From contig NZ_NKHG01000111.1 of NCBI RefSeq assembly GCF_002744245.1, forward strand, positions 1 to 64,000: 64,000 bases of DNA, given 5' to 3'. The position numbers and the translations under genes are program-made. Shown here piece by piece: positions 8,659-19,216 of the stretch. The stretch is from Bacillus pumilus. Lineage in GTDB: Bacteria > Bacillota > Bacilli > Bacillales > Bacillaceae. The notes beneath the pieces were generated by a model. The model was given only the letters and a program-made list of their open reading frames with translations, had not been told where the DNA came from and searched no databases. Positions within the stretch are counted from its first letter, which is position 1. Each line of letters begins with the position of its first letter.

Positions 8659-9618
8659 CTATTTTTTCTGATGCAGCAGTTCGACGAGCAGTGAGGCTAC
8701 TTTCAGCGTGTCGTGACGTATCACATTCTGGTCATATGTAATGATTTCTCCAGGGATGACTTCCAGTCCCATTGCTTTGAGTGCATCTGTGTCGAACTGT
8801 ACAGGCTGTGCCTGTTCTTCTGCATATCTTGCTTTGATTTCTTCTGGAATTTCTTTATTGTTGACAAAAATAGTGTCAATAAATGACCGCTCCATATGAT
8901 CATTTAATGCTTGCACATGATCAGCTGCGCTATAGGAAAGCGTTTCCCCTGGTTGCGTCATGACATTGCAAATATATACTTTTTTCGCCTTTGAACGAAT
9001 GACTTCTTCACCAATATGCGGTACAAGCAAATTGGGCAAAATACTTGTATACAAGCTGCCAGGACCAATGACGATCAAATCAGCCTCACGAATGACTTGA
9101 ATGGATTCTGGGAGCGGTTCAATGGTATGTGGTGTGAGGAAGACTCGTTTAATCCTTTCATCATACGTTGGAATTTTCGATTCTCCTGTCACCAGTTGCC
9201 CGTTTTCTAATTCCGCATGAAGAACAACACTTGAATTCGCTGCTGGCAATACTTTTCCTCTCACATTTAAGACCTTGCTCATTTCTGTGACGGCATGAAA
9301 AAAATCACCGGTTATATTTGTCATAGCCGCAAGAATGAGATTGCCGAGAGAGTGACCTGTTAAGTCATTCCCTTTGTTAAAACGGTGCTGAAATAAATCT
9401 TCCACAAGCGGTTCAACATCAGAAAGTGCCGCGAGCACATTTCGAATATCACCGGGAGGCGGGATATTCAAATCATGGCGCAGTCTGCCTGAGCTACCTC
9501 CATCATCAGCAACCGTCACAATGGCGGTAATGTCCACTGGCTTTGTTTTTAGCCCTCTCAGTAAAACAGATAAGCCAGTGCCTCCGCCAAGAATGACAAC
9601 CTTTGGTAGTGTCGTCAT
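8659..9618 (-). CDS. yvcK: Gluconeogenesis factor YvcK (2-phospho-L-lactate transferase-like)
   Basis: A 319-residue CofD/UPF0052-family protein that binds UDP-sugars. In B. subtilis it is needed for growth and normal shape on gluconeogenic carbon sources and influences PBP1 localisation. The N-terminal nucleotide-binding motif [18 protein letters not shown] (residues 7-24) and the [10 protein letters not shown] segment are intact. Its ATG immediately follows the rapZ stop with no gap, indicating translational coupling. Its place in rapZ-yvcK-whiA-crh is conserved in Firmicutes. Confidence 0.95.
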   Translation of the reverse strand: MTTLPKVVILGGGTGLSVLLRGLKTKPVDITAIVTVADDGGSSGRLRHDLNIPPPGDIRNVLAALSDVEPLVEDLFQHRFNKGNDLTGHSLGNLILAAMTNITGDFFHAVTEMSKVLNVRGKVLPAANSSVVLHAELENGQLVTGESKIPTYDERIKRVFLTPHTIEPLPESIQVIREADLIVIGPGSLYTSILPNLLVPHIGEEVIRSKAKKVYICNVMTQPGETLSYSAADHVQALNDHMERSFIDTIFVNNKEIPEEIKARYAEEQAQPVQFDTDALKAMGLEVIPGEIITYDQNVIRHDTLKVASLLVELLHQKK

Positions 9619-10506
9619 CTATTTTCTACTTCTCTTTTCAATGTCCCGGTGAGTGACATGTGTGTAGTAATCGTTTTTAAAATAATCCGCTAAATAGTTA
9701 GCGAGCGTCACAGATCGATGCTGGCCGCCCGTACAGCCAATGGCGATGACAAGCTGGCTTTTTCCTTCTCGTTTATAGGACGGAAGCATAAAGCTGAGAA
9801 GATCGATTAATTTCTCCGTGAATTTTTGCGTTTCACTCCATTTCATCACATAGGAGCGCACTTCTTCATCATTTCCAGTCTGTGGACGCATGCTCTCTAT
9901 ATAGTAAGGATTCGGTAAGAATCTCACGTCAAATACAAGATCAGCATCAATTGGCAGGCCATATTTAAAGCCAAATGACATCACGTTCACTGTAAACACC
10001 TGCCCTTGATTGGTCGCAAAGTGTGTGACAATCTTTTCTCGAAGCTGTTTTGGCTTCAGGTCCGATGTATCAAAAATCATTTGAGATCGGCCTTTCAACT
10101 CCTCTAACAGCTCGCGCTCCATTGCAATCCCTTCGAGCGGTAGACCTGTTGTCGCAAGAGGATGCGAACGTCTCGTTTCTTTGTATCTTGAGACAAGCAC
10201 CTTATCGTTAGCATCTAAAAATAGAATCCTTGGTGTGATCCAGCTGATATCACTCATTTCATCTAAGGCAGCAATTAAGCTATCAAAGAATTCGCGTCCA
10301 CGCAAATCCATCACAAGGGCAACCTTGCTCATCTTTGAATTCGATTCCTTCATGAGCTCTAGAAACTTCGGTAAAAGTGATGGCGGTAAGTTATCCACAC
10401 AGAAGTAACCTAAGTCTTCAAAGCTTTGAATGGCAACGGTTTTCCCCGCACCTGACATCCCTGTAATAATCACAAGCTGAATATCATCTTGTTTGTGCGT
10501 ATTCAT
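9619..10506 (-). CDS. rapZ: RNase adapter protein RapZ / nucleotide-binding protein YvcJ
   Basis: P-loop protein of the RapZ family; Walker A GMSGAGKT lies at residues 16-23. The B. subtilis homologue YvcJ binds and hydrolyses GTP and affects competence, while E. coli RapZ guides GlmZ sRNA decay. The C-terminal half contains the conserved [14 protein letters not shown] and [10 protein letters not shown] motifs. The first 12 codons of the longest frame are excluded because the ATG at 10506 has GGGAG five bases away and yields 295 residues, matching YvcJ. It is second gene in the yvcI operon. Confidence 0.95.
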   Translation of the reverse strand: MNTHKQDDIQLVIITGMSGAGKTVAIQSFEDLGYFCVDNLPPSLLPKFLELMKESNSKMSKVALVMDLRGREFFDSLIAALDEMSDISWITPRILFLDANDKVLVSRYKETRRSHPLATTGLPLEGIAMERELLEELKGRSQMIFDTSDLKPKQLREKIVTHFATNQGQVFTVNVMSFGFKYGLPIDADLVFDVRFLPNPYYIESMRPQTGNDEEVRSYVMKWSETQKFTEKLIDLLSFMLPSYKREGKSQLVIAIGCTGGQHRSVTLANYLADYFKNDYYTHVTHRDIEKRSRK

Positions 10507-10545
10507 GCCTGCTCCCTCTCCTTCTTTATGAAAACGGTTCATTTA

Positions 10546-11010
10546 TTAGTCCCCTTGAGGATCTAACCGATAAGCAATCAGCTCAAAATCTGGTGTATAC
10601 GTAAAAGTGCCATGGAGAAGTCCTTTCCCTTTTAGCATGAAATCAAGAATATGGGAATCTCCAGGAGCCATCGGCAAACTAGGTATATCCTTTACGTCAT
10701 GCCATTTTAAAATGCCTTCCTCCGACTCTGCCACGTTTTTCCCAGTAAAGGAATCTGCCATAAAGGTGAACATCATCCACTCTTGGACAATTTGATCGCC
10801 TTCTTTTATGATAAAGGTAAAAACACCTTTTAGCTGCGGATTTAAAATATAAATGCCTGTTTCTTCTCTATACTCTCGAATGACTGAATCCTTGACCGAT
10901 TCCCCGCTTTCCATTTTGCCACCCGGCGCTACCCACCAGCCTCGTCTTGGCTTTTGCAGCAAGAGAACTTGATCTTCGTGATGCAGCACACAATTGGTTA
11001 CTCGTTGCAT
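10546..11010 (-). CDS. yvcI: Nudix hydrolase YvcI
   Basis: A 154-residue Nudix protein with a full Nudix box (GGKMESGESVKDSVIREYRE, then ETGI, about residues 32-55; consensus G-x5-E-x7-REUxEExGU). It probably hydrolyses a nucleoside diphosphate derivative or oxidised nucleotide; its substrate cannot be read from sequence. It is the first gene of the rapZ-yvcK-whiA-crh-yvcN operon, with a promoter at 11044-11072. AGGTGA precedes the ATG. Confidence 0.88.
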   Translation of the reverse strand: MQRVTNCVLHHEDQVLLLQKPRRGWWVAPGGKMESGESVKDSVIREYREETGIYILNPQLKGVFTFIIKEGDQIVQEWMMFTFMADSFTGKNVAESEEGILKWHDVKDIPSLPMAPGDSHILDFMLKGKGLLHGTFTYTPDFELIAYRLDPQGD

Positions 11011-11043
11011 CAGCTGTCACCTACTCTTTTATGTCTTTTTCTT

Positions 11044-11072
11044 ATTATACAGGTTCATTCTAACTCCCACAA
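11044..11072 (-). promoter_or_regulatory. sigma-A promoter of the yvcI-rapZ-yvcK-whiA-crh operon
   Basis: On the minus strand TTGTGG, 17 bases, TATAAT, with the -10 about 35 bases before the yvcI start codon. The rest of the 356-base gap (11011-11366) contains only the trxB terminator. Confidence 0.6.
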
Positions 11073-11213
11073 TGAACATGCCCGTTGTTCACTGAAAACA
11101 GACAGGATTTCGTCTGAATCATGTGACGTCCCGTTTCTCTATTCTTTATTTTACAACATCTAACGGTTCTCCATGCGTCATTTGTGAACATCTCGTGAAT
11201 TTCTGATTTTAAG

Positions 11214-11244
11214 CAAAAAAAGGACACGGATTCACATCCGTGCC
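11214..11244 (-). terminator. trxB terminator
   Basis: On the minus strand a CACGGAT/ATCCGTG hairpin extended by GG/CC is followed by seven T, about 120 bases after the trxB stop. Confidence 0.8.
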
Positions 11245-11366
11245 AAACATGTATTCCTTATAAAAGGGGGTCAATTACTAGTTTTATCATAACGGATAAT
11301 TGTTTCACCCGTGTTACATTCCAGTTAAAAGCCCGTGACGCTATATTAAGGATTTACGACAGCTGT

Positions 11367-12353
<987 letters not shown>

Positions 12354-12371
12354 TTATTAGAATGCCCTTGG

Positions 12372-12403
12372 ATGATGCTTCCATTCATGACAGAAAGCAT
12401 CAT
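12372..12403 (-). promoter_or_regulatory. Inverted repeat in the trxB leader
   Basis: ATGATGCTT and AAGCATCAT form a 9-bp stem with a 14-base loop, 55 bases before the trxB start. No T-run follows, so it is not a simple terminator; it may be an operator or mRNA-stability hairpin. Confidence 0.35.
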
Positions 12404-12481
12404 TTCCATTCTTAGCTTTTATTCCTTACCCATATCCTATTAAATCTGCGGGTAATAAGCGAATCATTTGCTCATATCTTC

Positions 12482-12522
12482 AAAAAAAGAAAAAGCTTCC
12501 TTAAACTGCTGTTTAAGGAAGC
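12482..12522 (-). terminator. cwlO terminator
   Basis: GCTTCCTTAAAC/GTTTAAGGAAGC, a 12-bp stem with a TGCT-type loop, followed on the minus strand by TTTTTCTTTTTTT. Confidence 0.88.
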
Positions 12523-12550
12523 CTGTTTACGGTTATATAAAAAGTAGTGG

Positions 12551-13924
12551 CTATTCGACGACTCTTCTCACAACGCCTTTGAATGCTTTTTTCCAGTATA
12601 CGTTGCTCATTGAGTCAACTGAAACACCGCGAGAGCTGTTATCGTTCAAGAATGTACCGTTTCCTAAGTAAATACCAACGTGTCCATTTACTTTATACGT
12701 ATCAAAGAACACAAGATCTCCGCGTTTCATGTCAGATGCACTTACAGCTCTTCCTTTACCTAGAAGCGTATCTGTTGTTGTGCCGCCAATTGGTCCAAGG
12801 TTGATACCTGCTGATGCGAATGCCCAGCGAACGAATGAAGAACAATCAAAACGACGTGCATTAATATCGGCTTGTGATCTTCCGCCGCCCCATTTATATG
12901 GAGATTGTCCAACAATACTAGAACCTGTGCTGATCGCACCTTCGATTCCGCCTACGTTATTGCTGACAGGTGATCCACCACCAGAAGATGGCTTCTTGCT
13001 TGGTGAACTGCTGTTGTTATTAGATGTTCCACTGTTATTTGAAGACGGGCTGCTGCTATCGTTATTTGAGCTGTTGTCTTCCGTTTGGACACTTGCTTGA
13101 CGCTGCTCTTGTCTTTGGGCTTTTTCTTCTCTTGCTTTTTGAGCAGCTTCTTTTGCGTCTTTTTCAGCTTGTTTTTGAGCAGCAATCGTTGCGTCTTTTT
13201 CAGATGCAATGCTGGTAGATTGGCTGTTTAACTCACTGATTTCAGAATTAGCCGATCCTTTTTGCTTTTTCACTTGCTTGAATAGCTTGTCTTTTTCATC
13301 AAGCTGTTTATTCAAGTCCGTTTGAAGTGTTTCAAGCTTGACAAGTGTCTTTTGAACATCTTCAAGCTTTGTGTTTAATTCGTTTTCAGACTTTTGAAGC
13401 TCAGCTTTGTCTTTTTCTTGCTCTTTAATGATTTCGCTGTCTGCGTTGATTAGTGTAGATACTGCACCTGCACGGCTAATGAAATCACTAAAGCTTTTTG
13501 CTCCTAGTAATACATCTATGTATTTTGTAGAACCGCCGTTTTCCTGAAGCGCACGTACACGCTTTTTCAAGAATTCGTTTCTTTCTTCAATACGTTTTTC
13601 TGTATCAGCAATTTCCTTTTTTAGTGCTTTGATTTCTTTTTTTGTTTTTTCATTTTCTTTTTGTTTTTCTTCGATTTGATCACTTGTTTTTAAAGCTTTC
13701 TCATCAATTTCCTTTAGCTTTAGTGCAAGTGCCTCTTGTTTTGCTTCAAGCTTTGAAAGCTCTTCTTTTTTCTTTTGAAGGTTCTTGTTGACCTCAGATT
13801 GCTTGCTGTCTAGTTCTTGTTTCTTTTGTTCAAAGTCTTGTGCATTTGCTTCATGAGTAAATGGAATAAATAAACCGCTCGCTCCGATCACCGAAGCTAA
13901 ACCGAAAGTAATAAACTTTTTCAC
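12551..13924 (-). CDS. cwlO: D,L-endopeptidase CwlO (NlpC/P60)
   Basis: Secreted peptidoglycan hydrolase that cleaves D-Glu-mDAP bonds to allow sidewall growth; in B. subtilis it is activated by FtsEX. The GTG at 13924, 8 bases after AAAGGAGG, gives 457 residues; the frame extends 47 codons further without family support. A signal peptide ends at ANA (28). Residues about 30-250 are coiled coil, 255-340 a Ser/Asn-rich linker, and the last 110 an NlpC/P60 domain with Cys361 (FDCSSF) and His415 (NGHVGIY). It shares the motif [11 protein letters not shown] with the M23 protein at 62378-63646. It has a long leader. Confidence 0.96.
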   Translation of the reverse strand: MKKFITFGLASVIGASGLFIPFTHEANAQDFEQKKQELDSKQSEVNKNLQKKKEELSKLEAKQEALALKLKEIDEKALKTSDQIEEKQKENEKTKKEIKALKKEIADTEKRIEERNEFLKKRVRALQENGGSTKYIDVLLGAKSFSDFISRAGAVSTLINADSEIIKEQEKDKAELQKSENELNTKLEDVQKTLVKLETLQTDLNKQLDEKDKLFKQVKKQKGSANSEISELNSQSTSIASEKDATIAAQKQAEKDAKEAAQKAREEKAQRQEQRQASVQTEDNSSNNDSSSPSSNNSGTSNNNSSSPSKKPSSGGGSPVSNNVGGIEGAISTGSSIVGQSPYKWGGGRSQADINARRFDCSSFVRWAFASAGINLGPIGGTTTDTLLGKGRAVSASDMKRGDLVFFDTYKVNGHVGIYLGNGTFLNDNSSRGVSVDSMSNVYWKKAFKGVVRRVVE

Positions 13925-14123
13925 GAATGGTTCCTCCTTTGACAATTTCCCAAGCGACATTAGAAAGCAGCAAATTCTCTGCGACCTATCTGTGCTCTCT
14001 ATGTCTTTCTTCCTGATTTTATAGTCAGATGTTGACCAGATGGTTTCTATCACTAGGTGTTTCATTATGTATAGTAAAATATCTAAATATATATCTTTGT
14101 TTTAATCCACGAGTTTCATTATA
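13925..14123 (-). promoter_or_regulatory. cwlO promoter and long untranslated leader
   Basis: On the minus strand TATAAT (14118-14123) has no good -35, so an activator such as WalR is plausible; TGTATT and TGTAAT hexamers lie further upstream but not at the standard WalR spacing. A transcript from here would carry a leader of about 185 bases, with direct CATCTG repeats 11 bases apart near 14025-14045. In B. subtilis the cwlO transcript is reported to be very unstable because of its leader. No other gene is visible in 13925-14234. Confidence 0.45.
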
Positions 14124-14234
14124 CATGACACATCGACAAAATGAGCTAATATTTTTATTACATTTATGTTTCAAATACATGTCGTGATTGTCATACTTCG
14201 CCAAATCCTAGCAAATCCCACCTTTTTATCCAAG

Positions 14235-14261
14235 AAAAAAGCATGACCTATTCGGTCATGC
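14235..14261 (-). terminator. yvcD terminator
   Basis: GCATGACC/GGTCATGC stem with a 5-base loop, followed on the minus strand by TTTTTTCTT, 26 bases after the yvcD stop. Confidence 0.88.
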
Positions 14262-14287
14262 TGCTACATCTGAATCTATTTATCTAT

Positions 14288-15748
14288 TTAATCGATGAAC
14301 GTACAAATGACATTCTCATATTTAGACAGGGTCTGAACGCTGATCTGAAAAGACGCTGCTACTTCTTTTTTTGTGACATTTGATTCTTCTTGTTCATTTA
14401 TCCATAGATAATAAGAAGCTGCTGCCCATGCGGGAGCATTTCTCTTGTCTACGCCAGAAGCACGTGCCTGCTGAATGATATGGAATAACCAAAAATATGG
14501 CATGTGGCTATCAGGCTGCACGGCTTCTTCCAAAGCGGATGCCGCCTGTTTTGCGAAGACCGCATCTTCTGAAAAAGATCGTTCTTCTATTTGACCTTCA
14601 AATAAAAGCAGCTCAATAAATTGCTGTTCAAAAGCTGTTTTCGCTGCGCGGGCATCAAGGACAGATTGCAGAACGTCACGTTCACCTTTTTGTTTGCTGA
14701 CATAGTACGCAGTGAGCCGTTCCTCAATCGAGACCATTGGCTCAGACTCCTCTGGTTTATCCTGCCACGGCTTGATCTCATCTGCATCTATATCTTCCTC
14801 TACCATCTTATCCCAAACCGTTTGTGCTAGCGTTTTGTGGCCCGTCTGATAGGCTGCACTTGCAAGCCAGTATAAAAACGTACTATCTCCTTGGAAACCT
14901 GTTTTATACAAAGAATAGAGCCATTTAAAGGCCCATTCAAACTCTCCAACTAGGGCAAATGTCGCACCAAGCTTATAACGCTGTTCACTTAATATTGGAT
15001 ACACGTGCGTTAATTGCTTCGCTAACACTTCGACCTTCTCTTCTTCTTTTTCATAATGATAGAAGACAAGCTGGTTACAAAGGGCATGCAGATTACCGGG
15101 ATTTTCATGAAGGACCCGGTTCAACATCTCTTTCGCCTGATGGATTTGACCAGAATAAAAATAGGCCAAAGCGAGATTATTATACGCTGACCAAAATTCT
15201 GGATACTCAACAATCATCTGTTCTAGCATGCCAATGGCTTCATCAAGCCTGCCGCTTTCTAACAAATGGTTGGCTTGATCTTGCTTTACAATCAGATCAT
15301 CCTGATCGTAAGGAAAATCTTCGTCCTCTTCATCACTCATATCGAGCAAATCGAGCAGCTCATCATTTTCATTCGCAAATTCTCCATCCTCTTCCAAAGC
15401 GGCATAGGCAGTGGCTGACTTATATGCCTCTTGGAACAGTCCGAGATTTGCATAATTATTAGCTTTAAAATAGTGACACTCTGACATGTTCTCATCCACG
15501 TGTTCAAGGATGAAATCAAGCAGTTCATTTGATTGTTGATAATGACCCATTTCAGTATAAATAATGGCAAGCTGTGAAAGCATTTCTACATTCTCAGGCT
15601 CAAGTACAATGGCCCGCTGTATCAGCTTACTCGCCTTTGGCAAATTTCTTTCTCTATATGCCTTTAGACCTTTATGAAAAAAGTAATGCCCATCTTGGAA
15701 TAGCTGGACGACTTGTGTGTGATTATTTTGAGAAGTGTATTTACTCAC
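14288..15748 (-). CDS. yvcD: Tetratricopeptide-repeat protein YvcD
   Basis: A 486-residue cytosolic TPR protein. Repeats are recognisable near residues 25-130 (DGHYFFHKGLKAYRERNLPKA, LAIIYTEMGHYQQS, ANLGLFQEAYKSATAY) and again near 180-260 (LLESGRLDEAIGMLEQ, NNLALAYFYSGQIHQAKEML), separated by a very acidic stretch (DDLLDMSDEEDEDFPYDQDD type). The C-terminus has a short helix-turn-helix-like segment. The chosen GTG at 15748 has GGAGGG six bases away and gives the usual family length; the frame opens 17 codons earlier. Role unknown; TPRs imply protein binding. It lies between cwlO and the his operon. Confidence 0.82.
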   Translation of the reverse strand: MSKYTSQNNHTQVVQLFQDGHYFFHKGLKAYRERNLPKASKLIQRAIVLEPENVEMLSQLAIIYTEMGHYQQSNELLDFILEHVDENMSECHYFKANNYANLGLFQEAYKSATAYAALEEDGEFANENDELLDLLDMSDEEDEDFPYDQDDLIVKQDQANHLLESGRLDEAIGMLEQMIVEYPEFWSAYNNLALAYFYSGQIHQAKEMLNRVLHENPGNLHALCNQLVFYHYEKEEEKVEVLAKQLTHVYPILSEQRYKLGATFALVGEFEWAFKWLYSLYKTGFQGDSTFLYWLASAAYQTGHKTLAQTVWDKMVEEDIDADEIKPWQDKPEESEPMVSIEERLTAYYVSKQKGERDVLQSVLDARAAKTAFEQQFIELLLFEGQIEERSFSEDAVFAKQAASALEEAVQPDSHMPYFWLFHIIQQARASGVDKRNAPAWAAASYYLWINEQEESNVTKKEVAASFQISVQTLSKYENVICTFID

Positions 15749-15852
15749 CGATACCCTCCATTTCGAACAGTGTACCGTGTGTAGTATAACATACTTCAAC
15801 AGTCCTCACATAGAACAAAAGAAAAGGAAGGATTTGTTTTTCATTCAAGAGC

Positions 15853-15877
15853 AAAAAGCCAGAAATGCTCCCAGCTT
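15853..15877 (-). terminator. his operon terminator (candidate)
   Basis: On the minus strand an AAGCTGGGAG...CTGGCTT stem with G-T pairs is followed by TTTTTG just after the hisI stop. The stem is imperfect. Confidence 0.5.
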
Positions 15878-15878
15878 T

Positions 15879-16508
15879 TCATTCACCTTGATGACGCTTT
15901 TTCAATACCTTTAACACATCATCAAGCGGCAATTGCTGTTCACGTAATAACACAAGCAGGTGATACAGGAGATCGGCTGTTTCCCATTTCAATTCTTCCT
16001 GATCACGATTTTTCGCTGCAATAATGACCTCCGAAGCTTCTTCACCCACCTTTTTCAGGATTTTATCTACCCCTTTTTCAAATAGATAGGTTGTATAAGC
16101 CCCTTCTGGCCTTTCTGCCTGACGCTTTGCAATGACCTGTTCAAGTTCATTTAAAATCGCAAAACGATTCTGGTCTTCACTCTGAAGCTTCACGCCTTCC
16201 TCCGAAAAACAGCTATAGCTGCCAGTATGGCATGCTGGACCACTTGGTGTCACGAGGACAAGCAGAGCGTCCTTGTCGCAGTCATAGTGAATGGATGTCA
16301 CTTGCTGGGTATATCCAGATGTTGCTCCTTTGTGCCAAAGCTCGTTTCTCGAACGGCTAAAAAACCATGTCTCTCCTGTTTCCAATGTTTTTTCATAGGA
16401 TGCTTGATTCATATACGCAAGTGTCAGTACTTCTTTACTTTGAGCATCCTGTACAATCGCAGGAATCAGGCCTGCCTCATTAAAGGTTAATTCGTCTGCC
16501 TGTTTCAT
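15879..16508 (-). CDS. hisI: Bifunctional phosphoribosyl-AMP cyclohydrolase / phosphoribosyl-ATP pyrophosphatase
   Basis: Catalyses steps 2 and 3 of histidine synthesis. Residues about 1-110 are the PRA-cyclohydrolase with metal motifs ([30 protein letters not shown]); about 115-209 are the MazG-like PRA-pyrophosphatase ([32 protein letters not shown]). The fused form is usual in Bacillus (often called hisIE). Its ATG overlaps the hisF stop as ATGA, so it is translationally coupled. It is the last gene of the operon. Confidence 0.96.
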   Translation of the reverse strand: MKQADELTFNEAGLIPAIVQDAQSKEVLTLAYMNQASYEKTLETGETWFFSRSRNELWHKGATSGYTQQVTSIHYDCDKDALLVLVTPSGPACHTGSYSCFSEEGVKLQSEDQNRFAILNELEQVIAKRQAERPEGAYTTYLFEKGVDKILKKVGEEASEVIIAAKNRDQEELKWETADLLYHLLVLLREQQLPLDDVLKVLKKRHQGE

Positions 16509-17263
16509 CTTACCTTCACCCCATGTTCTCTCAAGTATGTCTTCACCTCTTGAATGGAGGTTTCTTTATAATGAAAAATGGAGGCTGCTAATGCGGCATC
16601 AGCTTCTCCCTTTGTAAAGGCCTCAAGCATGTGCTGCGCATTGCCTGCACCTCCAGAGGCAATGACTGGCACTGGCACTGCTTCTGACACAAGCTTCGTC
16701 AAACGATGGTCAAAGCCTGTTTTCTCACCATCGGCATCCATACTTGTCAGCAGGATCTCCCCTGCTCCTCTCAGCACTGCTTCTTTCGCCCAGTCGCTCA
16801 CTTCTATCTCCGTTTGACGGCGTCCCCCGTGGGTATAAACCATGTATGCTTTTTTCTCTTCATCGTATTTCGCATCGATAGCAATAACAATGCATTGAGA
16901 ACCAAAAAAATCGGCCCCTTCTGAAATCAGCTCTGGCCTTAAAACAGCCGCCGTGTTCACAGATACCTTGTCTGCACCCGCTCTTAATATACGCTTCATG
17001 TCATCAAGGTGGTGAATCCCGCCGCCCACCGTAAACGGTATGGCAAGAGTAGACGCGACTTGTTTGACCACATCCACCATTGTTTTCCGTCCTTCATGGG
17101 AGGCTGATATATCGAGAAAGACGAGTTCATCCGCACCTTCCTCATCATAGATCTGCGCTAATTCTACCGGATCACCAGCATCCTTTAGGCCCAAGAATTG
17201 TACACCTTTGACAACACGTCCTTCCTTCACATCAAGACACGGGATGATTCGTTTTGTCATCAT
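16505..17263 (-). CDS. hisF: Imidazole glycerol phosphate synthase, cyclase subunit
   Basis: TIM-barrel subunit that joins with HisH to convert PRFAR and ammonia into imidazole glycerol phosphate and AICAR. At 252 residues it is full length, with both phosphate-binding half-barrels visible: [12 protein letters not shown] at the N-terminus and [10 protein letters not shown] near residue 224. The catalytic Asp11 equivalent lies in CLDVKEG. It begins with ATGATG overlapping the hisA stop; either ATG could initiate. Confidence 0.96.
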   Translation of the reverse strand: MMTKRIIPCLDVKEGRVVKGVQFLGLKDAGDPVELAQIYDEEGADELVFLDISASHEGRKTMVDVVKQVASTLAIPFTVGGGIHHLDDMKRILRAGADKVSVNTAAVLRPELISEGADFFGSQCIVIAIDAKYDEEKKAYMVYTHGGRRQTEIEVSDWAKEAVLRGAGEILLTSMDADGEKTGFDHRLTKLVSEAVPVPVIASGGAGNAQHMLEAFTKGEADAALAASIFHYKETSIQEVKTYLREHGVKVR

Positions 17264-17997
17264 ATGCTGTCCAGCCCTTCAAACGCTTCCGCTAAAGTAA
17301 ATTGCTTTGTGTACAGCGCCTTGCCAATGATTGCGCCAGAAACACCTGTCTGTTTTTGCGCTGACAGCTTTTGAAGATCAGCCACAGCACTGACACCTCC
17401 TGATGCGATGACTTGTTTGCCGGTCGCTTCTGCTAATCGGACCGTACTTTCCACATTGGGGCCAGAGAGCATGCCATCCATTTGAATATCGGTGAAAATA
17501 AAGACCTCTGCGCCTTCCTTTGCCAATTCCTTGCCGAGTTCCTCTGCCTTTACTTTCGACGTTTCAAGCCAGCCTTCTGTCGATACAAAGCCATTTCTTG
17601 CATCAATGCCAATCGCTATTTTCTCACCATATTGTGCCAGCATTTTTTTCACAAAGGCTGGGTTAGATACAGCAGAGCTGCCAAGGATGACTCTAGATAC
17701 GCCATTGCTTAAATAAAATTCAACGTCTTCCTCTGTCCGAATGCCGCCGCCAATTTGTACATTTACTTCTAGGGATGAAGCAATCGCCAGCACATGCTCG
17801 TGATTCATGCGTTTTCCAGCTTTTGCGCCATCTAGATCAACGAGATGAATCCACTTTGCTCCTTCCTTTGCAAACCGCGCGGCCATGTCTAGCGGCGAAT
17901 CGCCATAAATGGTTTCTTGATCATAGTCTCCTTGCACAAGGCGTACACATTTGCCATTCCTCATATCAATCGCTGGATATAATGTAAATTCACTCAT
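17260..17997 (-). CDS. hisA: ProFAR isomerase
   Basis: 1-(5-phosphoribosyl)-5-[(5-phosphoribosylamino)methylideneamino]imidazole-4-carboxamide isomerase, a TIM barrel paralogous to HisF. The 245 residues start [20 protein letters not shown] with the catalytic Asp in AIDMRNG, and the second-half motif [14 protein letters not shown] carries the partner Asp. The phosphate site VIASGGVS is kept. Its ATG overlaps the hisH stop (ATGA). Confidence 0.96.
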   Translation of the reverse strand: MSEFTLYPAIDMRNGKCVRLVQGDYDQETIYGDSPLDMAARFAKEGAKWIHLVDLDGAKAGKRMNHEHVLAIASSLEVNVQIGGGIRTEEDVEFYLSNGVSRVILGSSAVSNPAFVKKMLAQYGEKIAIGIDARNGFVSTEGWLETSKVKAEELGKELAKEGAEVFIFTDIQMDGMLSGPNVESTVRLAEATGKQVIASGGVSAVADLQKLSAQKQTGVSGAIIGKALYTKQFTLAEAFEGLDSI

Positions 17998-18632
17998 TTG
18001 TTCACCCTCTGTTCGTTTGCTAATTGAATAAACTGTTTGAGCAGTGCCATTCCCGTTGTACTGCTTTTTTCAGGATGAAACTGTGCCCCAAGCACATTTC
18101 CCTTCCCGACAACTGCTGGTACTTGTACGCCATAGGCAGCACTTGCTAATTGCTCTTCTGGATTCATGTCACTCACATAATAAGAGTGAACAAAGTATGC
18201 AAACCCTTCCGGCACACCGTCAAATAATGGGGACGGCTGGTGAAATGTAAGCTTGTTCCATCCCATATGAGGCACCTTCAGCCTTTGTCCGTCCTGATCA
18301 CGATCCTTTAAAAGAACGACACGCCCTTTTAACAGGCCCAATCCTTTTGTCATTCCTGCCTCTTCACTTTCTTCAAACAAAAGCTGCATCCCAAGGCAAA
18401 TACCAAATAACAGCTTTCCTTCCTGCACGATTTGATGAATAAACGCCTCAAGTCCTGTCTGTCTTAACAGCTGCATCGCATCACGAAACGATCCCACCCC
18501 CGGCAAAATATAAGCATCTGCCTTTTTGAGCTCCTCCACTTCAGAGGACACCATATAGGGGGCACCTGCTCGTTCCAGTGCCTTTGATACACTAAACAAA
18601 TTTCCCATCCCATAATCAATGACACCAATCAT
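17994..18632 (-). CDS. hisH: Imidazole glycerol phosphate synthase, glutamine amidotransferase subunit
   Basis: Class-I glutaminase that supplies ammonia to HisF. The 212-residue protein has the nucleophile elbow [10 protein letters not shown] (Cys near residue 79) and the His/Glu pair in QFHPEKS. The oxyanion region [10 protein letters not shown] is typical. Its start overlaps the hisB stop by one base (TAATG), giving tight coupling. Confidence 0.96.
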   Translation of the reverse strand: MIGVIDYGMGNLFSVSKALERAGAPYMVSSEVEELKKADAYILPGVGSFRDAMQLLRQTGLEAFIHQIVQEGKLLFGICLGMQLLFEESEEAGMTKGLGLLKGRVVLLKDRDQDGQRLKVPHMGWNKLTFHQPSPLFDGVPEGFAYFVHSYYVSDMNPEEQLASAAYGVQVPAVVGKGNVLGAQFHPEKSSTTGMALLKQFIQLANEQRVNK

Positions 18633-19216
18633 TAGAGCATCCCCTTTGTCGACGGAATCCCTTTCACACGTGGATCAATGGTTGTTGCTTCATCTAGAGC
18701 ACGTGCCATTGCTTTAAAAATCGCTTCAATCATATGGTGAGTATTGGTTCCGTAGTGAACGATCACATGAAGGTTCATCCGTGCTTCAAGGGCAAATTTC
18801 CAAAGAAACTCATGAACGAGCTCCGTATCAAAGGTGCCAACCTTTTGACTTGGAAAAGCCGCTCTCATTTCCAAATGAGGACGATTACTTAAGTCGACCA
18901 CCACCTGTGCCAGCGTTTCATCCATTGGAACAAAGCTAGACCCGTACCGCTTGATTCCTTTTTTATCACCAAGTGCTTCTTTAAACATTTGGCCAAGCAC
19001 AATGCCGATATCTTCAGTTGTGTGGTGATCATCGACATCTGTATCTCCTTTCGCATCTACGATTAAATTAAAGTGTCCGTGCTTCGTAAATAAATCAAGC
19101 ATGTGCGTCATAAAAGGAACATCAGTTTGTATATCCGCTTTCCCTTCTCCATCAATCTCTAGCACTAACGAAATGTTCGTTTCATTTGTTTGTCTCGCTG
19201 TTTCTGCCTGTCTCAT
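18632..19216 (-). CDS. hisB: Imidazoleglycerol-phosphate dehydratase
   Basis: Manganese-dependent dehydratase forming imidazole-acetol phosphate. The monofunctional 194-residue form is the one found in Firmicutes. Paired metal-binding motifs DDHHTTED and [15 protein letters not shown] and the N-terminal RQTNETNI are present. It overlaps hisD by four bases (ATGA). No phosphatase domain is fused; histidinol-phosphatase is absent from this operon, as in B. subtilis. Confidence 0.96.
   Translation of the reverse strand: MRQAETARQTNETNISLVLEIDGEGKADIQTDVPFMTHMLDLFTKHGHFNLIVDAKGDTDVDDHHTTEDIGIVLGQMFKEALGDKKGIKRYGSSFVPMDETLAQVVVDLSNRPHLEMRAAFPSQKVGTFDTELVHEFLWKFALEARMNLHVIVHYGTNTHHMIEAIFKAMARALDEATTIDPRVKGIPSTKGML

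Noticed and set aside
12583-13218. Plus-strand Leu-rich frames opposite cwlO
   Set aside because: They are the reverse complement of the Lys/Glu/Gln/Ser-rich coiled coil and linker, which produces Leu/Phe runs by chance.
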